Shown here: in pieces, positions 56,062 to 64,000 of the stretch
Numbering within the stretch: position 1 is the first letter of the stretch
How the letters are laid out: each line of letters begins with the position of its first letter
Assembly (NCBI GenBank): GCA_964035545.1
Contig: OZ037767.1
Location: 18,194,281-18,258,280, forward strand
Reading direction: 5' to 3'
DNA from: Bugula neritina
Lineage: Eukaryota; Bryozoa; Gymnolaemata; Cheilostomatida; Bugulidae
Length of the DNA stretch: 64,000 bases
Position numbers and translations under genes: made by a program
Notes under the pieces: generated by a model
The model's database searches: none
Told to the model about the DNA's origin: nothing
What the model saw: only the letters and a program-made list of their open reading frames with translations

Positions 56062-59000
56062 GCAACATACTGAAATACGCTGTAAAATACTGAAATACAC
56101 TGCAACATACTGAATTATACTGACATACACTGGAACATATTGAAATATACTGCAACAAATTGAAGTATACTGCAACACACTGAAACATACGGCAACATAC
56201 TGAAATATACTGCGACACATTGCAATATACTGCAACATACTGAAATATGCTGTAGCATACTGAAATACACTGCAACACACTGAAGTATACTGTAATAGAC
56301 AGAAATATACTGTAACAAACTGAAACATACGTCAACATACTGAAATGTACTGCAACATACTGAGATACACTGTAATATACTGAATTACACTGCAACATAC
56401 TGCAACATACTGAAATACGCTGTAACATATTGAAATACACTGCAACACATTGAAATATACTGTAACTCACTGAAATATAGTGTAATATACGGAAATGTAC
56501 TGTAACATACTGGAATATACTATAACACACTGAAATACACTGTAACATACTGCAACATTCTAAAATACACTGTAACATATCGAAATACACTGCCACACAC
56601 TGAAATATACTGCAACATACCGAAATCAATGGTAAACTACTGAAATATACTGTAACACAATGAAAAACACTGCAACATACTGAACTATACTGCAAGATAC
56701 TGCAACATACTGAAATACACTGTAACATACTGAACCACACTGCAACATACTGCATTATACTGACATACGCTGTAACATATTGAAATACACTGCAACGCTT
56801 TGAAATATACTGTAACTCACTGAAATATACTGCAACATACTGAAATACACTGTAACATACTGAAGTATACTGCATCATACTGAAATAAACTGGTACATAC
56901 TGAAATATACTTCAAGATACTGCAACAAACTGAAATACACTGTAACATACTGAAATACACTGCAACATACTGCATTATACTGACATTTACTGGGACATCT
57001 GGAATTACACTGCAACAAATTGAAGTACACTGCGACGCACTGAAACATACGGCAATATACTGAAATGTACTGCGACACATTGATATATACTGCAACATAC
57101 TGAAATATGCTGTAGCGTACTGAAATTCACTGCAACACACTGAAGTATACTGTAATATACAGAAATGTAATGTAACAAACTGAAACATACGTCAACATAC
57201 TGAAATGTACTGCAACATACTGAAATACACTGTAATATATTGAATTACACTGCAACATACTGCAACATACTGAAATACGCTGTAACATATTGAAATACAC
57301 TGTAACACATGAAATATACTGTAACTCATTGAAATATAGTGTAATATACATAAATGTACTGCAACATACTGGAATATACGGCAACATACTGAAATATACT
57401 GCGACAGATTGAAATATACTGCAACATACTGAAATTTAATGCAAGATACTGCGATATACTGAAATACACCGTGAAATACTGAGATACATTGCAACATACT
57501 GCAACATACTGCAACATACTGAAATACACTGTAACATATTGAAATACACTGCAAAACATTGAAATCTACTGCAACATACTGCAACATACTGAAATACGCT
57601 GTAAAATACTGAAATACACTGCAACATACTGAATTATACTGACATACACTGGAACATATTGAAATATACTGCAACAAATTGAAGTATACTGCAACACACT
57701 GAAACATACGGCAACCTACTGAAATATACTGCGACACATTGAAATATACTGCAACATACTGAAATACACTGTATCATACTGAAATAAACTGCAACACACT
57801 GAAGTGTACTGTAATATACAGACATGTACTGTAACAAACTGAAACATACGTCAACATACTAAAATGTACTGCAACATACTGAGATACACTGTACTATACT
57901 GAAATATACTGCAACCTACTGCAACATACTGACATACGCTGTAACATATTGAAATACACTGCAACACATTGAAATATATTCCAACTCACTGAAATATAGT
58001 GTAATATACGGAAATGTACTGTGACATACTGGAATATACTGTAACACAATGAAATATACTTCAACATACTGAAATACGCTGTAACATACTGAAATATACT
58101 GCAACCTACTGCAACATACTGAAATACACTGTAACATACTGAAATACACTGCAACATACTACAACATACTGAAATACACTGTAAAATATTGAAATACACT
58201 GCAACACACTGAAATATACTGCAACATACCGAAATATATGGTAGACTACTGAAAAATACTGTAACACATTGAAAAATACTGCAACATACTGAAATATACT
58301 GTAACACACTGAAATATACTGCAACATACTGAAGTACACTGTAATATACTGAAATACACTGTAACATACTGAAATACACTGCGACATACTACAACATACT
58401 GAAATACACTGTAACATATTGAAATACACTGCAATACACTGAAACATATTGAAATACACTGCAACACACTGAAATATACTGCAACATCCCGAAATAAATG
58501 GTAAACTACTGAAATATACTGTAACACATTGAAAAATACTGCATCATATTGAAATATAGTGTAACACACTGAAATATACTGCAACATACTGAAATACACT
58601 GTAACATACTAAAAGATACTGCAACATAGTGAAATACACTGCTACATACTGAAATATACTGCAACATACTGCAACATACTGAAATACATTGTAACACACT
58701 GAAATACGCTGAAACATACTGCAACATATTGAAATACACTGCAACACATCGAATTATACTGCAACATACCTAAATATACAGTAATATACTGAAATATACT
58801 GTAACACATTGAAAAGTACTGAAACATACTGAAATATACTGAAAGACACTGCTACATACTGAAATATACTGCAAGATACTGCAACATACTGAAATACACT
58901 ATAACATACTGAAATATACTGCAACATACTGAAATACACTGCTACATACTGAAATATACTGCAACATACCTAAATATACGGTCATATACTACAATATACT

Positions 59001-59270
59001 GTAACACATTGAAAAACACTGCAACATACTGAACTATACTGCAAGTTACTGAAATGCACTGTAACATACTGAAACACACTGCAACATACTGCATTATACT
59101 GACATACGCTGTAACATATTGAAATACACTGCAACACATTGAAATATACTCTAACTCACTGAAATATAGTGTAATATACGAAAATGTACTGTGACATACT
59201 GGAATATACTGTAACACACTGAAATATACTGCAACATACTGAATTACACTGTAGCATACTGAAATATACT
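56062..59270 (+). repeat. 3209-bp tandem higher-order repeat, copy 1
   Basis: Followed directly by copy 2. Its length is 3210 minus one because the shared minus-one indel sits inside it (57308), so each copy moves the register by one base. Contains the 260-bp deletion junction near 59219 and the private monomers GTACTATACT near 57891 and ATATTCCAACTC near 57977. Confidence 0.95.
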
Positions 59271-62200
59271 GCAACATACTGAAATACGCTGTAAAATACT
59301 GAAATACACTGCAACATACTGAATTATACTGACATACACTGGAACATATTGAAATATACTGCAACAAATTGAAGTATACTGCAACACACTGAAACATACG
59401 GCAACATACTGAAATATACTGCGACACATTGCAATATACTGCAACATACTGAAATATGCTGTAGCATACTGAAATACACTGCAACACACTGAAGTATACT
59501 GTAATAGACAGAAATATACTGTAACAAACTGAAACATACGTCAACATACTGAAATGTACTGCAACATACTGAGATACACTGTAATATACTGAATTACACT
59601 GCAACATACTGCAACATACTGAAATACGCTGTAACATATTGAAATACACTGCAACACATTGAAATATACTGTAACTCACTGAAATATAGTGTAATATACG
59701 GAAATGTACTGTAACATACTGGAATATACTATAACACACTGAAATACACTGTAACATACTGCAACATTCTAAAATACACTGTAACATATCGAAATACACT
59801 GCCACACACTGAAATATACTGCAACATACCGAAATCAATGGTAAACTACTGAAATATACTGTAACACAATGAAAAACACTGCAACATACTGAACTATACT
59901 GCAAGATACTGCAACATACTGAAATACACTGTAACATACTGAACCACACTGCAACATACTGCATTATACTGACATACGCTGTAACATATTGAAATACACT
60001 GCAACGCTTTGAAATATACTGTAACTCACTGAAATATACTGCAACATACTGAAATACACTGTAACATACTGAAGTATACTGCATCATACTGAAATAAACT
60101 GGTACATACTGAAATATACTTCAAGATACTGCAACAAACTGAAATACACTGTAACATACTGAAATACACTGCAACATACTGCATTATACTGACATTTACT
60201 GGGACATCTGGAATTACACTGCAACAAATTGAAGTACACTGCGACGCACTGAAACATACGGCAATATACTGAAATGTACTGCGACACATTGATATATACT
60301 GCAACATACTGAAATATGCTGTAGCGTACTGAAATTCACTGCAACACACTGAAGTATACTGTAATATACAGAAATGTAATGTAACAAACTGAAACATACG
60401 TCAACATACTGAAATGTACTGCAACATACTGAAATACACTGTAATATATTGAATTACACTGCAACATACTGCAACATACTGAAATACGCTGTAACATATT
60501 GAAATACACTGTAACACATGAAATATACTGTAACTCATTGAAATATAGTGTAATATACATAAATGTACTGCAACATACTGGAATATACGGCAACATACTG
60601 AAATATACTGCGACAGATTGAAATATACTGCAACATACTGAAATTTAATGCAAGATACTGCGATATACTGAAATACACCGTGAAATACTGAGATACATTG
60701 CAACATACTGCAACATACTGCAACATACTGAAATACACTGTAACATATTGAAATACACTGCAAAACATTGAAATCTACTGCAACATACTGCAACATACTG
60801 AAATACGCTGTAAAATACTGAAATACACTGCAACATACTGAATTATACTGACATACACTGGAACATATTGAAATATACTGCAACAAATTGAAGTATACTG
60901 CAACACACTGAAACATACGGCAACCTACTGAAATATACTGCGACACATTGAAATATACTGCAACATACTGAAATACACTGTATCATACTGAAATAAACTG
61001 CAACACACTGAAGTGTACTGTAATATACAGACATGTACTGTAACAAACTGAAACATACGTCAACATACTAAAATGTACTGCAACATACTGAGATACACTG
61101 TACTATACTGAAATATACTGCAACCTACTGCAACATACTGACATACGCTGTAACATATTGAAATACACTGCAACACATTGAAATATATTCCAACTCACTG
61201 AAATATAGTGTAATATACGGAAATGTACTGTGACATACTGGAATATACTGTAACACAATGAAATATACTTCAACATACTGAAATACGCTGTAACATACTG
61301 AAATATACTGCAACCTACTGCAACATACTGAAATACACTGTAACATACTGAAATACACTGCAACATACTACAACATACTGAAATACACTGTAAAATATTG
61401 AAATACACTGCAACACACTGAAATATACTGCAACATACCGAAATATATGGTAGACTACTGAAAAATACTGTAACACATTGAAAAATACTGCAACATACTG
61501 AAATATACTGTAACACACTGAAATATACTGCAACATACTGAAGTACACTGTAATATACTGAAATACACTGTAACATACTGAAATACACTGCGACATACTA
61601 CAACATACTGAAATACACTGTAACATATTGAAATACACTGCAATACACTGAAACATATTGAAATACACTGCAACACACTGAAATATACTGCAACATCCCG
61701 AAATAAATGGTAAACTACTGAAATATACTGTAACACATTGAAAAATACTGCATCATATTGAAATATAGTGTAACACACTGAAATATACTGCAACATACTG
61801 AAATACACTGTAACATACTAAAAGATACTGCAACATAGTGAAATACACTGCTACATACTGAAATATACTGCAACATACTGCAACATACTGAAATACATTG
61901 TAACACACTGAAATACGCTGAAACATACTGCAACATATTGAAATACACTGCAACACATCGAATTATACTGCAACATACCTAAATATACAGTAATATACTG
62001 AAATATACTGTAACACATTGAAAAGTACTGAAACATACTGAAATATACTGAAAGACACTGCTACATACTGAAATATACTGCAAGATACTGCAACATACTG
62101 AAATACACTATAACATACTGAAATATACTGCAACATACTGAAATACACTGCTACATACTGAAATATACTGCAACATACCTAAATATACGGTCATATACTA

Positions 62201-62479
62201 CAATATACTGTAACACATTGAAAAACACTGCAACATACTGAACTATACTGCAAGTTACTGAAATGCACTGTAACATACTGAAACACACTGCAACATACTG
62301 CATTATACTGACATACGCTGTAACATATTGAAATACACTGCAACACATTGAAATATACTCTAACTCACTGAAATATAGTGTAATATACGAAAATGTACTG
62401 TGACATACTGGAATATACTGTAACACACTGAAATATACTGCAACATACTGAATTACACTGTAGCATACTGAAATATACT
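59271..62479 (+). repeat. 3209-bp tandem higher-order repeat, copy 2
   Basis: I found no base difference from copy 1 in the stretches compared directly; even the private GCAAGTTACT (59041 and 62250) is shared. This makes it the least diverged pair in the window. The shared minus-one indel recurs at 60517. Confidence 0.93.
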
Positions 62480-63119
62480 GCAACATACTGAAATACACTG
62501 CTACATACTGAAATATACTGCAAAATACTGCAACTTACTGAAATACACTGTAACATACTGAAATACACTGCAACATACTACAACATACTGAAATACAGTG
62601 TAACATATCGAAATACACTGCAACACAATAATATATACTGCAACATACCGAAATATTTGGTAAACTACTGAAATATACTGTAACACATTGAAAAATACTG
62701 CAACATACTGAAATATACTGTGACACACTGAAATATACTGCAACATACTGAAATACACTGTAACATACTGAAGTATACTGCAACATACTGAAATAAACTG
62801 CTACATACTGAAATATACTTCAAGATACTGCAACAAACTGAAATACACTGTAACATACTGAAATACACTGCAACATACTGCATTATACTGACATCTACTG
62901 GGACATATGGATTTACACTGCAACAAATTGAAGTACACTGCGACGCACTGAAACATACGGCAATATACTGAAATGTACTGCGACACATTGATATATACTG
63001 CAACATACTGAAATATGCTGTAGCGTACTGAAATTCACTGCAACACACTGAAGTATACTGTAATATACAGAAATGTAATGTAACAAACTGAAACATACGT
63101 CAACATACTGCAACATACT
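62480..63119 (+). repeat. 640-bp spacer between 3209-bp units
   Basis: Matches 55422-56061 at 7058-bp spacing. With the flanking units it gives the order spacer, unit, unit, spacer, unit. The larger period is therefore 640 + 3209 + 3209 = 7058 bp. Confidence 0.9.
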
Positions 63120-64000
63120 GCAACATACTGAAATACGCTGTAAAATACTGAAATACACTGCAACATACTGAATTATACTGACATACACTGGAACATATTG
63201 AAATATACTGCAACAAATTGAAGTATACTGCAACACACTGAAACATACGGCAACATACTGAAATATACTGCGACACATTGCAATATACTGCAACATACTG
63301 AAATATGCTGTAGCATACTGAAATACACTGCAACACACTGAAGTATACTGTAATAGACAGAAATATACTGTAACAAACTGAAACATACGTCAACATACTG
63401 AAATGTACTGCAACATACTGAGATACACTGTAATATACTGAATTACACTGCAACATACTGCAACATACTGAAATACGCTGTAACATATTGAAATACACTG
63501 CAACACATTGAAATATACTGTAACTCACTGAAATATAGTGTAATATACGGAAATGTACTGTAACATACTGGAATATACTATAACACACTGAAATACACTG
63601 TAACATACTGCAACATTCTAAAATACACTGTAATATATCGAAATACACTGCCACACACTGAAATATACTGCAACATACCGAAATCAATGGTAAACTACTG
63701 AAATATACTGTAACACAATGAAAAACACTGCAACATACTGAACTATACTGCAAGATACTGCAACATACTGAAATACACTGTAACATACTGAACCACACTG
63801 CAACATACTGCATTATACTGACATACGCTGTAACATATTGAAATACACTGCAACGCTTTGAAATATACTGTAACTCACTGAAATATACTGCAACATACTG
63901 AAATACACTGTAACATACTGAAGTATACTGCATCATACTGAAATAAACTGGTACATACTGAAATATACTTCAAGATACTGCAACAAACTGAAATACACTG
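63120..64000 (+). repeat. 3209-bp unit, copy 3 (cut by the window edge)
   Basis: Matches 56062-56942 at 7058-bp spacing up to the last base, with rare changes such as TAATATATCG near 63631 where copy 1 has TAACATATCG. The array plainly continues beyond the window. Confidence 0.92.

Larger units (their letters stand above)
1..64000 (+). repeat. Continuous 10/20-bp satellite array, open at both ends
   Basis: Every 10-bp step is a recognisable variant of one CTG-centred decamer. Type A (ATACTGAAAT) alternates with type B (ACACTGTAAC, ACACTGCAAC or ATACTGCAAC) to give a 20-bp dimer. All monomers are head-to-tail in one orientation; I saw no inverted block and no non-repeat stretch longer than a mutated monomer. 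The first and last bases are inside the array, so its true length exceeds 64 kb. Consensus composition is 9 A, 4 T, 5 C and 2 G per 20 bp. No gene, tRNA, rRNA, transposon or promoter architecture is visible. Such arrays are typical of eukaryotic constitutive heterochromatin; the species and chromosomal location cannot be read from the sequence. Confidence 0.98.

Noticed and set aside
58942-60087. Longest complementary-strand open frame (381 codons)
   Set aside because: It is a direct translation of the satellite with no domain, no codon bias and no start context. The same residues appear in the other two frames, and its borders are set by chance stop-creating monomers.
1-64000. CRISPR array
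   Set aside because: There are no unique spacers of constant length between identical repeats; the whole sequence is the repeat, and there are no cas genes.
1-64000. Telomeric repeat
   Set aside because: The unit lacks the short G-run of telomeric repeats; the G+T-rich strand has only isolated Gs or GTG.
1-64000. CTG trinucleotide expansion
   Set aside because: CTG occurs once per 10-bp monomer and is never in uninterrupted tandem.
1-64000. Inverted repeats, hairpins or terminator-like stems
   Set aside because: All monomers share one orientation and the consensus is not self-complementary beyond TGCA, so no stable stem is expected.
1-64000. Assignment to a named organism or known satellite family
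   Set aside because: The monomer alone does not let me name a species or family with confidence, and no gene is present to help. A database search with the 20-bp dimer would be needed.

Overview
The whole 64,000-base window is one uninterrupted tandem-repeat (satellite) array. I find no protein-coding gene, RNA gene, transposon, CRISPR array or unique sequence in it, and the array runs off both edges. The basic unit is a 10-bp monomer built around CTG. Two types alternate, A (ATACTGAAAT) and B (ACACTGTAAC, ACACTGCAAC or ATACTGCAAC), giving a 20-bp dimer with consensus ATACTGAAATACACTGCAAC. Every monomer lies in the same orientation. The + strand is strongly A+C rich (14 of 20 consensus bases) and overall GC is near 35%. 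A continuous satellite of this size with multi-kilobase higher-order repeats (HORs) points to a eukaryotic nuclear chromosome, in a heterochromatic, pericentromeric, subtelomeric or similar block. The sequence does not identify the species.

The informative layer is the higher-order structure. Point-mutated monomers form a long non-repeating 'text', and kilobase pieces of that text have been re-duplicated, often in tandem and nested. From left to right: (1) 1-7.7 kb holds blocks repeated at 2741, 3400 and 3510 bp. (2) 7.7-19.3 kb is a true HOR of 4280 bp in 2.7 copies, with an internal 1070-bp duplication that becomes a full tandem pair at its right end. (3) 19.9-21.75 kb is two copies of a 940-bp unit. 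(4) 21.9-27.65 kb is a mosaic with spacings of 800, 890 and 2280 bp. (5) 27.65-34.4 kb is a mosaic re-using text from 1-5 kb plus the left member of a 2.9-kb duplication at 4780-bp spacing. (6) 34.4-41.0 kb is two tandem copies of a 3280-bp unit. (7) 41.0-45.6 kb is two tandem copies of a 2360-bp unit; a third lies at 48.45-50.8 kb inside a 4.7-kb duplication at 7460-bp spacing. (8) 52.1-64 kb holds a 3-kb block at 4108/4109-bp spacing, two tandem copies of 3209 bp, a 640-bp spacer and the start of a third 3209-bp copy.

Nearly all length changes are whole multiples of 10 bp. I count only 15 single-base register shifts, and they reduce to about five original events because most are copies of two ancestral indels. 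These indels, eight GATC sites and junction monomers serve as lineage markers for the duplication history.

The complementary strand carries many apparent open reading frames of 60-380 codons. These are artefacts: the consensus has no stop on that strand in any frame, and because 20 is not divisible by 3 all three frames spell the same Cys/Val/Gln/Ser/Tyr/Phe-rich 20-residue repeat. I annotate none of them as genes. No multi-gene system is present; what is unusual is the scale, purity and nested architecture of the array.
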